A DNA stretch of 64,000 nt, taken from an uncultured Muribaculaceae bacterium (GTDB lineage Bacteria; Bacteroidota; Bacteroidia; Bacteroidales; Muribaculaceae). Positions 1 to 9,553 of the stretch are shown here, one piece after another; positions within the stretch are counted from its first letter, which is position 1, and each line of letters begins with the position of its first letter. The notes beneath the pieces are model-generated. The model saw nothing but the letters and a program-made list of their open reading frames with translations, was not told the DNA's origin and ran no database searches. The stretch is from the NCBI GenBank assembly GCA_910588245.1, contig CAJUQP010000008.1, positions 36,124 through 100,123 of the forward strand, written 5' to 3'. Both the position numbers and the translations under genes were made by a program.

Positions 1-236
1 AGAAGCTCACCCGGCTTTTCGTCAACATAATTCACCACATAGATCCCTATGCGGTCGCCATCGGCAAAGCCTGAATCATCGGCGCGGGTCAGATTAACCT
101 GGCGTATCCGGGCCTGTAGACGCAGCTCCAGGGCGCCGTCGGCCGAATGATCCCGCCACACGCCATCGTCTCCGCACGACGCCGCGAGAAGTGAAAGAGC
201 GCACGCCGACCCGATTATATATCTGTTGTTTCTCAT
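1..236 (-). CDS. Fimbrillin-like lipoprotein, N-terminal fragment (cut by window edge)
   Basis: Only the first 78 codons are inside the window; the gene runs off the left edge. The start is the ATG at 236-234, which overlaps the TGA of the upstream gene as ATGA, so the two are probably translationally coupled. The product opens with a lipoprotein signal: a basic N-terminus, the hydrophobic stretch ACALSLLAAS, then Cys21. Residues after the anchor (LTRADDSGFADGDRIGIYVV) match the start of the fimbrillin/Mfa-like domain and closely resemble the same region of the next gene, so this is a tandem paralogue. It is probably a surface lipoprotein. Whether it carries a C-terminal effector domain, as its neighbour does, cannot be seen here. 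Confidence 0.8.
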   Translation of the reverse strand, partial: MRNNRYIIGSACALSLLAASCGDDGVWRDHSADGALELRLQARIRQVNLTRADDSGFADGDRIGIYVVNYVDEKPGEL

Positions 237-3200
237 TGTTGCGGTTTCTCGATATTGTCGTTATTGATGAAATTCTCAAGACTCCAGTCAAGGCCGGCCC
301 TGATCATAACTCTCTTGTAGATCTCAAAGCGCGAGATGGCGTTGAAATAGCTTATATAGGTGCCCATGACGCTCTGCGATTCGCTGCGCCACACTCCCCG
401 CAGATGGCGGTGGCCACCCTCCCACATATCGACATCAGATGAATATCCGGGATGGAATATGAAGTCTTTCCAGGGCGCCTCACTCATCTTTCCGGATAGG
501 GAAAGATTGGCATAATAACCACGGCTTTTCATCTCGTTGAAAGTCCCCAGAGCGTTACAGTTTCCGCATTTGCAACTCTTTATGTGCTCGAAATGGCTCA
601 CGTGCTCCTCTCCGAGTCCGGCAAATGCCGCTCCTCCGGCATAATGCTGCACAAGCCCCCGACGGTCGTAGGGATAAGCATCCTCTTCAGGGATATTACC
701 GATTGAGGCGATCGTGAAGCCATCCTGACATATCGTGGTCCATCCGCCGAATACATTGTGGTTCGTCACCACTATCACCATGGCATCATCCATACGCCCG
801 GACAAAACCTGCGAAACAGAGGTAACATAATCTCGCAGACGACTTTCGTCAGGCTCAAGTCCGAAGGTGCCAAACCGGTTTGCTTTTGTAACTGTATAAT
901 CCGACACACCCTCCTCAGGAGAACATGCCAATGCCGTAGTTACGGTGAAATGATCGCGCAGACTATGGTATGGTTCTATATCGAAGAACTGCTCCATCGT
1001 CTCATTCATCCTGGCGAGATATTCTCCAGACGTGATCTGAGAGGCTGTGAAACCCTCCCCCACAATCATCACAGGAACGGCATCACCATCGGCAGAAGCG
1101 GTCTGAAGCACTATCTCGGTATCTTCCCCGTATTCGCTATGGGAAAGTTGCCGCACACCGACAGAGTAGGTATAATCTTTGTTATTGTCAAGCTGGAAAA
1201 CAATTTCCCCTTCGCGTGCCTCTGAACCATAGGCCTGGGAGGTTACCCTCACCGTAAGCTGATCCTTGGCTTCTCCGCTTGAAGGCGAGACTGTCACCCA
1301 GTCAGGGCATTCCTTCACCCTCCAGGCCCCCTCGGCACGCAAGACACCCTCTCGCACCACACCTTTGTCAAGACATTCGATCAGCGGGATATTAAAGGCA
1401 AGTTCACGATGTTCCGTAATATTACTGAACTGGTTCCATCCGGGGGCATTGCGGTATTTGCCTACGCAACCGGCGGGGACTTCGAGAACAGTGCGGTCGA
1501 ACTCCAGAGCCGAGAACGCCTCAGACGCCGTGGGTGGCTCTTTGGCGAAGCAGACTATGGTCTCCAGTTCCGGAGATTCGCTGAAAGCACCTTTCCCTAT
1601 GTATTCAAGGTTTTTACCGAGCTCCACATGACGAAGAGCACCGTTACGTCCAAAAGCATCATCCTCAATCTGAAGCACATTGTCACCCACTATGACATCA
1701 GTGATCTGTGTGCAGTTGAACGATCTCGCCTTAACGCAATCGATCAATGGCGGAATCTCCACACGCCCCGGAAGATTCGACTCCAGAAACGCGCCCGGAC
1801 CGATATATGCCACATTCTCCGGAAAGATCATCGGAGATGAGAAGCGCGTACAGTAGAAAGCATCTTGTCCTATCCGCTCAAGGCTTTTCGGAAGAACCAC
1901 AGGGGAATTGAATTTCCCCGCGAGTCTGTTTATACTTCTTACTCCCTCCGGAATCGTGATATCCGTGCCACTGGCGAAACGGATATCCATATCTACCGTC
2001 TCAAGCAGCCCCGCAGGGATAACGATCTCTCCTGTCAAGGCATTACCTGTTTTGAGGAACGCCTCCTCTCCAAGATACTCCAGATTTGACGGGATGGAAA
2101 AAGCTCCATAGGCATTGCCTGCCTCATTAAAGGCATGATCGCCTATATATCTCAATGTCGAGGGAAGCCTCATCTCGAACTTGGCCGCCGTATGGAAAGC
2201 ATACTTTCCAACATATTCGAGCCTGCCGGGAAGTACTATCTCCGCGTTTTCCCATATGTATGCGAATGCGTCATGACATATACGGGTCACAGATTCAGGA
2301 ATGACAATCGTTGAGGTCGCCTCCGTATTGGAGAAGGCGCAGGCACTAATCGCCTCAATCGATTCAGGAAGTATGAAGCGGCGGATGGTTTTATTATGGC
2401 TGAAGGCATTCTCCGGCAGAGCATTCTCAGCATATATGTCACCCTCCGTATCGCTATCCCGTCCAAGATAAACTTCAGGGATCCTCACATCTTTTAGATT
2501 GATTGAAGCCAATGACGGCATCCCCTCGCGGACGAAGGTGAAATCATCGGCATCCATCACTCCGGTCACTTTCAGGTTCTTGACGGTGGAGGCGTCAGCT
2601 CCGGCCGCGGTTATTGCCTCGGGAAGCCTGCCCGGCTCTGAACAATTGACCACAAGATAGCTGTTGGCCTCGAAATCATGGCTCGACTGATCCGCCTCCC
2701 AATCGGTTATGGACTCAGCAGCCAGCGTTACGGCATATTCTCCCGACGGCGCCGTCTTCGCTACCTTTATAGTGAAAGTATGGAGTTTACCCGGCTCGTA
2801 AACCATGCCTCCATCGCGTGTATAGGAAAGTGACACACCGTCGATGGTTATCCCGATGGTTGACTTACCTGAAGCAACCGTCTGCGGCACAACCACGGCC
2901 CTCCAGCAACCGCTTTCCGGATTCATAACGATATCACGGTCTGCGTCACCTATGGGGGTCGCCATTCCCGTCGAAAGATTGATGGTAGCCGACCGCATGG
3001 TATTGTCGACAGTCACTGTCTTCGGCAGCCGGGCGAACTCCCCTTCAGCGAAACCGCTCTCCTCCTCAAGCACAACCTTCACTCCTGCCATCTTATGATG
3101 GAACACAAGATCAACCCGTGAGCCGGGCTGGGCATTGACCGCTTTCGCCCAAAGGAAGTCGGAAGCCTCATATGCCCCCATGTCGCCGTCTTTACCGGCC

Positions 3201-3634
3201 ACGCTCTGGTCTGCCCTGACCTCGAAAGGATAGGCATCGACCTCGGAGAGCCGGTTGTCGAAAGGATAGTAGCCGTAGATGTCGGCGCCGCTCTTGCTGT
3301 CGGGCCAGTAAAGGGGGGTGGGGGCATTCCATTGTCCGCTCCCTGCATCGAGCGTGAACGCCACGTTGTTGGCATGGTTGGAGTCGGCAGCAAGGTCGCC
3401 GGGAACCCCCGACGAATAGCCGACAACGAACACGCCCATCCTGTCGCCGTCGGCGAAGCCGCTCTCGTCGGCTCTTGTAGAAGCTTGCTGGGATATGACA
3501 GCCCGGATGTCGAGAAGCTCGCCATCGGCGACGGTGTCATTCCTGACGACATCGTCGGAGCATCCGGACACCATAGCCCCGATAAGGAACGGAGCCGCGG
3601 CATATCCCGTGAATCGCTTGAGATAAGATTTCAT
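233..3634 (-). CDS. Fimbrillin-like/BspA LRR/BACON lipoprotein with degenerate M64 peptidase domain
   Basis: A surface lipoprotein of 1133 residues. I start at the ATG at 3634 because it gives a lipoprotein signal (GAMVSGC, Cys25); an in-frame upstream start would add 16 residues that look untranslated. Domain order: fimbrillin/Mfa-like region about 45-330 (STRADESGFADGDRMGVFVV), BspA-type leucine-rich repeats about 360-740 (repeating AFSN..L..I.IPESV units), a BACON domain about 745-830 (CPDWVTVSPSSG), and a C-terminal IgA-peptidase M64-like domain about 850-1120. At the expected zinc motif the protein reads QHYAGGAAFAGL (His997, Tyr998, Ala1002); relatives, as I recall them, have HE..(G)H. 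The catalytic Glu and second zinc His are therefore missing, and it is probably a binding rather than proteolytic module. It is cotranscribed with the downstream paralogue. Confidence 0.85.
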   Translation of the reverse strand: MKSYLKRFTGYAAAPFLIGAMVSGCSDDVVRNDTVADGELLDIRAVISQQASTRADESGFADGDRMGVFVVGYSSGVPGDLAADSNHANNVAFTLDAGSGQWNAPTPLYWPDSKSGADIYGYYPFDNRLSEVDAYPFEVRADQSVAGKDGDMGAYEASDFLWAKAVNAQPGSRVDLVFHHKMAGVKVVLEEESGFAEGEFARLPKTVTVDNTMRSATINLSTGMATPIGDADRDIVMNPESGCWRAVVVPQTVASGKSTIGITIDGVSLSYTRDGGMVYEPGKLHTFTIKVAKTAPSGEYAVTLAAESITDWEADQSSHDFEANSYLVVNCSEPGRLPEAITAAGADASTVKNLKVTGVMDADDFTFVREGMPSLASINLKDVRIPEVYLGRDSDTEGDIYAENALPENAFSHNKTIRRFILPESIEAISACAFSNTEATSTIVIPESVTRICHDAFAYIWENAEIVLPGRLEYVGKYAFHTAAKFEMRLPSTLRYIGDHAFNEAGNAYGAFSIPSNLEYLGEEAFLKTGNALTGEIVIPAGLLETVDMDIRFASGTDITIPEGVRSINRLAGKFNSPVVLPKSLERIGQDAFYCTRFSSPMIFPENVAYIGPGAFLESNLPGRVEIPPLIDCVKARSFNCTQITDVIVGDNVLQIEDDAFGRNGALRHVELGKNLEYIGKGAFSESPELETIVCFAKEPPTASEAFSALEFDRTVLEVPAGCVGKYRNAPGWNQFSNITEHRELAFNIPLIECLDKGVVREGVLRAEGAWRVKECPDWVTVSPSSGEAKDQLTVRVTSQAYGSEAREGEIVFQLDNNKDYTYSVGVRQLSHSEYGEDTEIVLQTASADGDAVPVMIVGEGFTASQITSGEYLARMNETMEQFFDIEPYHSLRDHFTVTTALACSPEEGVSDYTVTKANRFGTFGLEPDESRLRDYVTSVSQVLSGRMDDAMVIVVTNHNVFGGWTTICQDGFTIASIGNIPEEDAYPYDRRGLVQHYAGGAAFAGLGEEHVSHFEHIKSCKCGNCNALGTFNEMKSRGYYANLSLSGKMSEAPWKDFIFHPGYSSDVDMWEGGHRHLRGVWRSESQSVMGTYISYFNAISRFEIYKRVMIRAGLDWSLENFINNDNIEKPQQ

Positions 3635-3770
3635 CGATGTATCGGTTTGTGGTTTGTATGCTGTTGAGAGAGATCGCCACACACAAAGGTATGGACAATC
3701 GGTTTTTCAGGGCAAGATGCCGTAGAGAGCCTATGTCACAGGCTGCGGGAACGCATCGTTCTGATATTTG

Positions 3771-3778
3771 CAAATTTA
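3771..3778 (-). promoter_or_regulatory. Possible -7 promoter element for the fimbrillin-like operon
   Basis: The minus strand reads TAAATTTG, an exact match to the Bacteroidetes -7 consensus TAnnTTTG. I see no good TTTG at the expected 19-21 bp upstream, and the leader would be long (about 130 nt), so this is tentative. Confidence 0.35.
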
Positions 3779-3837
3779 AACATTATCCCACAAACTATCG
3801 ATACATTTTAACAATTTAATTTTCAGCAAAACAAACT

Positions 3838-3878
3838 TTTAGTGATTACCCTAAATCCAATTTAGGGCAATCACTAAA
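3838..3878 (-). terminator. Hairpin downstream of the response-regulator operon
   Basis: Two 18-nt arms (3838-3855 and 3861-3878) pair with a single mismatch around a 5-nt loop. The hairpin lies about 40 bp beyond the stop of the response-regulator fusion and before the fimbrillin operon, so it is well placed to end the upstream transcript. There is no long U-run. Confidence 0.5.
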
Positions 3879-3919
3879 TATCTAATAAAGAGAAAAGCCG
3901 GGCATGTGGCTTCCCTCTT

Positions 3920-5329
3920 TCAGAGCATCACTTTGGAGGCGGTTCCGTCAGTGTAGCGGATTATATACAATCCCCGGGGAAGACCTTCCGCGGAGGCCCC
4001 GCAACTACGTCCGTCGACGGTATAGATTCCCGCCACGCTTCGCGAGTCATCAGGACCGGGCACCGGATGGATACCTGCCTGACGGGGATCGAAGACAGGA
4101 CGGACGGGGAAACCAAGATGCGACGAACCCTCAAACACATCGGGCGCCGACTCCTTGTCAAACACCATATAATATGGAGCGTTCAGATAATACTTGAATC
4201 CATCCTCTTCTCCTGATTCCACATAAAATGACCCACTCCACAAACAAACATTCTTCCCATCATAAACAAGTTTCCCACCGTTCATGTACCCGGCATAAGG
4301 AAGCTTTATTGAAGAGCCGTCGGATGCGCTGAGCACCACATACTTCACACCATTTTCCTCACCGTATTCCCTCGTGGTATTATCCAGGAGTTCCCGGCAT
4401 TCCGCAGCGGTAGGGAAACGCCACCCCTTCCCCAGTGCGACATAGGCCGCGTCATATTCAGTGCCGCTTATGCAACAGTCGTCAAGGCCAAGATCGTGCT
4501 GGAGGAAAAGACTGGCATCGCTGCAATATCTGTAGGTGGTCCAGTCATATTTATCCTTGGGGGCGACTTCGGCGAAAGCATAGAAATATCCGCTCTCCAG
4601 AGGAGAGGATGCCCCGAGATTACGGTCGCCCCACATGACTGACAGCCCAAGATCCACACCCTGCGGAGCCGTAGACGCAGGTTCCTGTGCCTCCGTCTGG
4701 AAGAACGACAAGGCTGCAAGACATATGATGCCAAGCTTTATGGCCCTCTGCACTGCCTCGGCCATCGTCTTCGCACACATCTTACGCAGGATATTACCTC
4801 TGTGATATTCTATAGATTTCTCGCTCATGAACATCGCTTCGGAGATGCCTCGGTTGCCCTCCCCTTTCGACAGGCGCCTCAACACCTCGATATCCTTCTG
4901 CGAGAGTATCCCTTTTGTCTTCGACACCTCCTCACAGCATTTCGAGAAAGAACTGCTCCTGTATTTCCGGCCCTTCGCCACCTGCTCGATCGCATCCTCG
5001 AGTTCCCGTATGTTGTCCCCCTTCAGCACGATCCCCTCCACGTCGCTCTTCAGCAACGTCGAGATATTCCAGAGTTCCTCATGCATGGTATAGACAATGA
5101 CAGGCTTCTGTATTCCGGCGGCACGCAGCTCCTCTACAAGGGAGAGTCCGTCCGTCCCCTCCACGAGCGACAGGTCTATCACAAACATCTCAATGTCGGG
5201 GACATGTTCCGCAAGAGAAAGAGCCTGGGGAGCGGTGGTGGCTTTCAATACCTTGTAACCTCGGCGAGAGAGGACTGCCTCCATCCCCTCGAGCACGATC
5301 GGATGATCGTCAACTATAAGCAATGTCAT
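3920..5329 (-). CDS. NarL/FixJ-type response regulator fused to a secreted FISUMP-like domain with T9SS-like tail
   Basis: A protein of 469 residues. Residues 1-120 form a complete receiver domain: acidic pocket Asp7/Asp8, phospho-acceptor Asp52, Thr81 and Lys103. Residues 141-200 are a LuxR-type helix-turn-helix (ILSQKDIEVLRRLSKGEGNR onward). A normal regulator would stop near residue 201. Here the frame continues through a hydrophobic stretch (LGIICLAALSFF) followed by TEAQ, then a FISUMP-like domain (VDLGLSVMW.DRNLGASSP) and a C-terminal end (IYTVDGR...GLPRGLYIIRYTDG) resembling T9SS sorting signals. Either the regulator is membrane-tethered with an outside domain, or an internal ATG at 4765 (Met189) makes a separate secreted protein whose signal peptide overlaps the HTH. 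Its cognate kinase is the next gene upstream. Both halves are clear; how they are made is inference. Confidence 0.85.
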   Translation of the reverse strand: MTLLIVDDHPIVLEGMEAVLSRRGYKVLKATTAPQALSLAEHVPDIEMFVIDLSLVEGTDGLSLVEELRAAGIQKPVIVYTMHEELWNISTLLKSDVEGIVLKGDNIRELEDAIEQVAKGRKYRSSSFSKCCEEVSKTKGILSQKDIEVLRRLSKGEGNRGISEAMFMSEKSIEYHRGNILRKMCAKTMAEAVQRAIKLGIICLAALSFFQTEAQEPASTAPQGVDLGLSVMWGDRNLGASSPLESGYFYAFAEVAPKDKYDWTTYRYCSDASLFLQHDLGLDDCCISGTEYDAAYVALGKGWRFPTAAECRELLDNTTREYGEENGVKYVVLSASDGSSIKLPYAGYMNGGKLVYDGKNVCLWSGSFYVESGEEDGFKYYLNAPYYMVFDKESAPDVFEGSSHLGFPVRPVFDPRQAGIHPVPGPDDSRSVAGIYTVDGRSCGASAEGLPRGLYIIRYTDGTASKVML

Positions 5330-5409
5330 TGTGGTGTGTAATATATATATGTATACAGTGGTGTGTTTCCCTATACTTCCGCCCGTTGCCTGGCGTGACC
5401 GGCCGAGGT

Positions 5410-7228
5410 CTATTCCCTGACCGTCAGTATGAAGCGGCCTGACTCAACTGTGAATCCGAACGTAGCGCCGAGAATCGAGGCACGCGTCCTGAGACTTTCC
5501 AGCCTCGCCTCCTCCGGAAGATCCGGCTCTCCCTCCCTCAGCCCGTTGACGACTGTGAGCGAGAACTTCTTCCTATCTCCGGAAAGCATGATTCCTATAT
5601 CGCCGGGAGCGCCATGTCTCACGGCATTGTTGACGGCTTCCTGCGTTATGCGGTATAACTCAAGACTCTGTTCAGGATGGAGTTCATTCCAAGGGTAGGA
5701 ACCCTCGTCGGAAAGCACTATCCGGTGATCTTTATGAGAAGAATTGAACCCTGCCACATAATCCAGAAGAAGCTGTGAGAACGTCTGCGACTCAAACTGC
5801 GGAGGCATCAGCTCATGGGAGAGCTTCCTCACCCTCATCCCTATCCTCGACACCATGTCGCTCGCCTCCTCGCGCGACAGTGATTCCATCATCCATTGCA
5901 TCCCGATGAGGTCGCCGGCGATCTCATCATGTAGCTCGCGGGCCACTCTCCTTCGTTCCTCCTCCACTCCGCGGATAAACTCCCCGTGCTTTTGCCGCTC
6001 CATTTTCCTGCGCTCTCTGGCACGCAGAGCCACTCCGGCGGCTACGACTCCCGCCAGCACGATCAGTGCGGCGAGCGCCATCGCCGTCCAGCCGAGACGC
6101 TCGCTTTTAAGGCGTTCTATCTCTATCTCCTTCTGCAAAGTATCGTATTTCACCGACATTTCCGTAATCCGCGCATCTGTCTCGGCGTGGGCTATGGAAT
6201 CACGGTTGTCAAAAGCCCGGAGCTGCAACCGGTAAGCCTCCTCATAGCGGCCCAGGGATGCCAGGCATCGCGCCTTCTCGGAGTATATGTTCCAGGGCAT
6301 CTTTCCCTGGGTGCCGAAAGCGTCCATCTGCTGCAGGAATTTCCATTGTTCGGCATGACGGCCTTCGCGCGCGGCCAGCTGTGCCTTCATGTTGGTCACC
6401 ACAAACTGCGACTGATGGCCTTCCGGGAGAAGCGACGCCACACTGTCAGCCTCCGCTATGAGCCGGCGCGCTCTCAAGTGAGTCAAGGGCAAGATATGTG
6501 TTGATTATCGGGGTAAGATATTTCACCCTCATAGGAGCCGGACTTGCCGAGGCAAGTCCCCTGTAAGGCGTAAGTTCTCCGACAACCTCCCCGTAACGTT
6601 CTCCAAGCACAAGGATCGCACCTATCGTGGATACCGCGTTGAGCGCCGCAACTGAATCGTCGGCCTCTATAGCCAGCTGAAGCGACCGGCGGCTGAAATC
6701 AAACGCCTCGTCAAAGCGACGCCGTTCCGCCAGCATCACTCCGAGACACTCAGTGAGCGCCTGCTCCATCTCCTTATCGCCCGAGGCGGTGGCCAGATCG
6801 AGAGCCTCCGAATAGTCGGCCACGCTCCCGTCGTAGTCTCCGAGGCGTCTCCTGGATGATCCGCGGTTCTGTAGCCCTTGCGTCACGGCAAGTTCCACAC
6901 CCGATCTCCGGCCGAAATCTATCACGCTATCGGCATATGCGCCTCCCCATTCGAGATGACCCAGATTGAGGATTGACACATCACGGTCGAGCATGATATA
7001 AGCCCTCACCGAATCGCTCATCTCCACATTGGCGAGGAGCGAGTCCGCACGTGCTATCGCGGTGTCGTAGTCGCCTATGGAGCAAGGCTCGCCGACAAGG
7101 TAGTAAAGCGCTTCGTCATCGGGGGTCACAGGTGGCGGAGTCCTATGGCATGCGGCGGCACAGAGCAACCACGGCATTATCATCAATGCCGACAGTCGCA
7201 AGGTTGCTTTTTGAGGGAGAAACATCAT
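5410..7228 (-). pseudogene. TPR sensor histidine kinase, interrupted by a one-base frameshift
   Basis: Two overlapping frames together make one hybrid sensor. The first (7228 down to 6446) has a lipoprotein-like signal (WLLCAAAC) and TPR repeats. The second (about 6492 down to 5410) has the last TPR, a membrane helix (MALAALIVLAGVVAAGVAL), a HisKA_3 dimerisation box with His in RELHDEIAGDL, and an N-box ITQEAVNNAVRHG. Removing one base near 6481-6490 (GAGAGCGCG) joins DSLE to ARRLIAEADSV, a smooth TPR helix, and 1819 nt is exactly one more than a multiple of three. The second frame has only a TTG as start. The usual DxGxG ATP-lid motif is also not evident. The 5' start is the ATG at 7228, 12 bp after the upstream stop. 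This is either a real inactivation or a sequencing error. Confidence 0.8.
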
Positions 7229-7240
7229 GATAGTCAATAA

Positions 7241-9277
7241 TTATCGGCTGCGGGCAACGGCATTGCCGTTGCCGCGGAGATTGCGATTGGAACCGTTTCT
7301 GCGCCTGCGGTCGTTGGGATCGAACGGATTGCGGGTGGGATCAAACACCTCTTCCTCTTCATCGTCATATTCGTCGCCGTTCTCTTTCTTGCGGTTGCGG
7401 TCGCGCTTGTCGGCCTCAGGCTTGTTCTTCTTTATGGCATCGGGCTTCATGAGATCTATTGCGGTCTCAAAGACATTCCACGATTCGGTCTTCTCCCAGT
7501 TTTTCTTTATATTGACCACCTTCGGATAATAATACACCGCGTCGGGTTGCCGGAGGGAATCGAAATCGCCGGTGGTGTAGCGGCCGTCGCCATTGAAATC
7601 CTCAAAGATACGGGCATAGTATTTTCCTGGAGCGAGATAACGGAATGTGACTGTCCCGTCGATGACCGGTTCGCGGCGCACAGGGGCGTCTGACGTGGAT
7701 ACGAGTTCCGCGAACGCCGGCACAGAGTCTGAAAAATTCGTGATATTGAAAATCAGCGCGCAGTATTCATCCTCCCCTTTCACCTTGAATTTATGCTCCA
7801 GCGGATCCGTCATCAGACCATATATACCTGTTCCGGCAAGCGAGTCTACGGTAAGACGGTATTCCGCGCCGAGTTCCCAGGGATATTCTATTTTCAGCAT
7901 CCTCGGGTTGAGCGAATCGGGTCGCTGCGGGCGCCATTCCTTGGCAACCGGCGTCCACAGGGAATCGATCATCGTCTCAAGATGGAAAGCCGCCGTGTCG
8001 AGGCGCTGCAAAGGAGTGTCAAACTCCAGGAGAAGCGGATTATATACTTCATGTGTCGACGAGGTCAGCACCTTCATTCCCAATGGGGGGATCTTCGGAG
8101 GCACAGTGTCGGCCTCCTCCTCTTTCTTGCTTTTCTTCTTCTCTTTTTTTGCCGCTTTCGGGCGGTTGGTGAAGAAACGCAGGGTGTCCGTACCGCTAAC
8201 GAGGCGCTGGGCCGAGTCGGCACGCAGGTATGTCACGGCCAGCCGCAGGCTGTCGGTGGCCACGAGCGACGGAGGAAGCATCCAGTAGGTAAGAGTGTCA
8301 TTGTGCTCAGTGCGTTCCAACACATTCCAATCCTTGTATCCATCGATGTCAACGAAATCAAGGCGTGGCAGGGAATCGGAAGGGGCATTGAATATGAGAC
8401 GCACGCGCGTGGAGTCCACACGCTCGTATTTCTGAAGGAACTGCGACTTGAAGTCACTCTCGAAAGAACGAAGGAGTATGTCGTTTGGAAGGAAACGGGT
8501 GCGCTGGCGCGTCAAGACAGTGTCGACAGCGCCTGTCAGGAGATCGAATACCGTGTCGGTGGCCTCTATCCTCTCGGCTGTAGGCGAGATCGTGAAGTCG
8601 TAGAAAGCCATGGCCTCCTCCGGATTGGCACGTTTGTAGTCGTTGTCGACATCCGCCAGGGCATATATGCGATATGTGCCGGGCGCTATGCCCATGATCG
8701 TGAAACGCCCGCGGTCGTCAGTCTTGGCGATACGCTCGAGAGGGATGGTGGCGAACGCAGTGTCGGAAAGATTGGAGTGCAATCCTACGATCATTCCCTG
8801 CTGGGGCTCCAGGCCATCGGCGGAGAGCACCATTCCCGACACCTGGAGAGTGTCGATCTGCGGACCGGTGGAGAAGGTATAGGTGAAACCCTGGAGCTTG
8901 TTGCTCTCGTTGTTGTCTTCTATGCTGTTGGCGAAATCTATCGTGTAGGTGGTGTTGGGAATCAGAGTGTCGTTGAACTGCACAGTAACCTTCCGTCCGA
9001 GCGATGAGACCCTGGGGGTGGATTTCGATGTGGGTGATACCACTACTTTTGAGAAAGCGTCTTTTACATTGACTATCTCATCGAACTCGATCTCTATGCG
9101 GTCTCTCTTTACATTGACCGATCCCGGGGCCGGATTGGCGCGTACGAATCGCGGTGGATCTTCGTCGCGAGGGCCACCCGAGGGGTTGCCGATCGACGCG
9201 CACGAGGCCATGAGCGCGAGCGAGGCCAGCGTCCAGGGCAGGGAGCGGAGATAGGAGCTATGACGGTTCATCTGCAT
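7241..9277 (-). CDS. Ig-like domain lipoprotein (Big_5/SbsA-type)
   Basis: A lipoprotein of about 678 residues: a signal peptide ending LALMASC, then GNPSGGPRDEDPPRFVRANP, which introduces an N-terminal Big_5-type Ig-like domain about 35-140. A carboxypeptidase-regulatory-like fold follows about 145-235 (GRFTIMGIAPGTYRIYALAD). A lysine-rich linker (KKEKKKSKKEEE) precedes a second Ig-like region. A C-terminal segment (FRYLAPGKYYARIFEDFNGD) ends in an acidic and then arginine/asparagine-rich tail. The family is common in Bacteroidales and of unknown function; an envelope role is likely. The start is the ATG at 9277 (an ATG at 9271 is equally possible). It is the first gene of the minus-strand operon with the kinase and regulator, and is divergent from secDF. 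Confidence 0.85.
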   Translation of the reverse strand: MQMNRHSSYLRSLPWTLASLALMASCASIGNPSGGPRDEDPPRFVRANPAPGSVNVKRDRIEIEFDEIVNVKDAFSKVVVSPTSKSTPRVSSLGRKVTVQFNDTLIPNTTYTIDFANSIEDNNESNKLQGFTYTFSTGPQIDTLQVSGMVLSADGLEPQQGMIVGLHSNLSDTAFATIPLERIAKTDDRGRFTIMGIAPGTYRIYALADVDNDYKRANPEEAMAFYDFTISPTAERIEATDTVFDLLTGAVDTVLTRQRTRFLPNDILLRSFESDFKSQFLQKYERVDSTRVRLIFNAPSDSLPRLDFVDIDGYKDWNVLERTEHNDTLTYWMLPPSLVATDSLRLAVTYLRADSAQRLVSGTDTLRFFTNRPKAAKKEKKKSKKEEEADTVPPKIPPLGMKVLTSSTHEVYNPLLLEFDTPLQRLDTAAFHLETMIDSLWTPVAKEWRPQRPDSLNPRMLKIEYPWELGAEYRLTVDSLAGTGIYGLMTDPLEHKFKVKGEDEYCALIFNITNFSDSVPAFAELVSTSDAPVRREPVIDGTVTFRYLAPGKYYARIFEDFNGDGRYTTGDFDSLRQPDAVYYYPKVVNIKKNWEKTESWNVFETAIDLMKPDAIKKNKPEADKRDRNRKKENGDEYDDEEEEVFDPTRNPFDPNDRRRRNGSNRNLRGNGNAVARSR

Positions 9278-9344
9278 AATCGATAACGGTGCGCCGCCCG
9301 GAGACACTCCTTACAGCGCCGGAGAGTCTCTGCGGAAACATTGG

Positions 9345-9352
9345 CAAAAGTA
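9345..9352 (-). promoter_or_regulatory. Candidate -7 element for the Ig-like/kinase/regulator operon
   Basis: The minus strand reads TACTTTTG, matching TAnnTTTG, 68 bp before the start codon in the divergent secDF intergenic region. No convincing -33 element is seen. Confidence 0.4.
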
Positions 9353-9459
9353 GGAAATATTTTTGAAACGGAAGAGCATATGCCGCCCGTTTTTGATTAA
9401 AAAGAGCCAAAATAAGCATTTTTAGGCTACAAAGTGCGGCTTAGGTCAAAAATTTAAGC

Positions 9460-9467
9460 TATATTTG
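9460..9467 (+). promoter_or_regulatory. Candidate -7 element for secDF
   Basis: TATATTTG matches the TAnnTTTG consensus about 87 bp before the secDF ATG. The -33 element is poor. Confidence 0.45.
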
Positions 9468-9553
9468 CGAGCTGAAAAAATATGTCGGCGCGCATCCGCG
9501 TGCCCATATGGCGTTAACCTGACATAAACAAACAACAATAAAACCAACAAAAA

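Noticed and set aside
7793..9007. 404-codon plus-strand ORF
   Set aside because: It lies wholly antisense to the Ig-like lipoprotein gene, whose frame has a signal peptide and domains; the antisense translation has no recognisable feature. GC-rich codon use creates such shadows.
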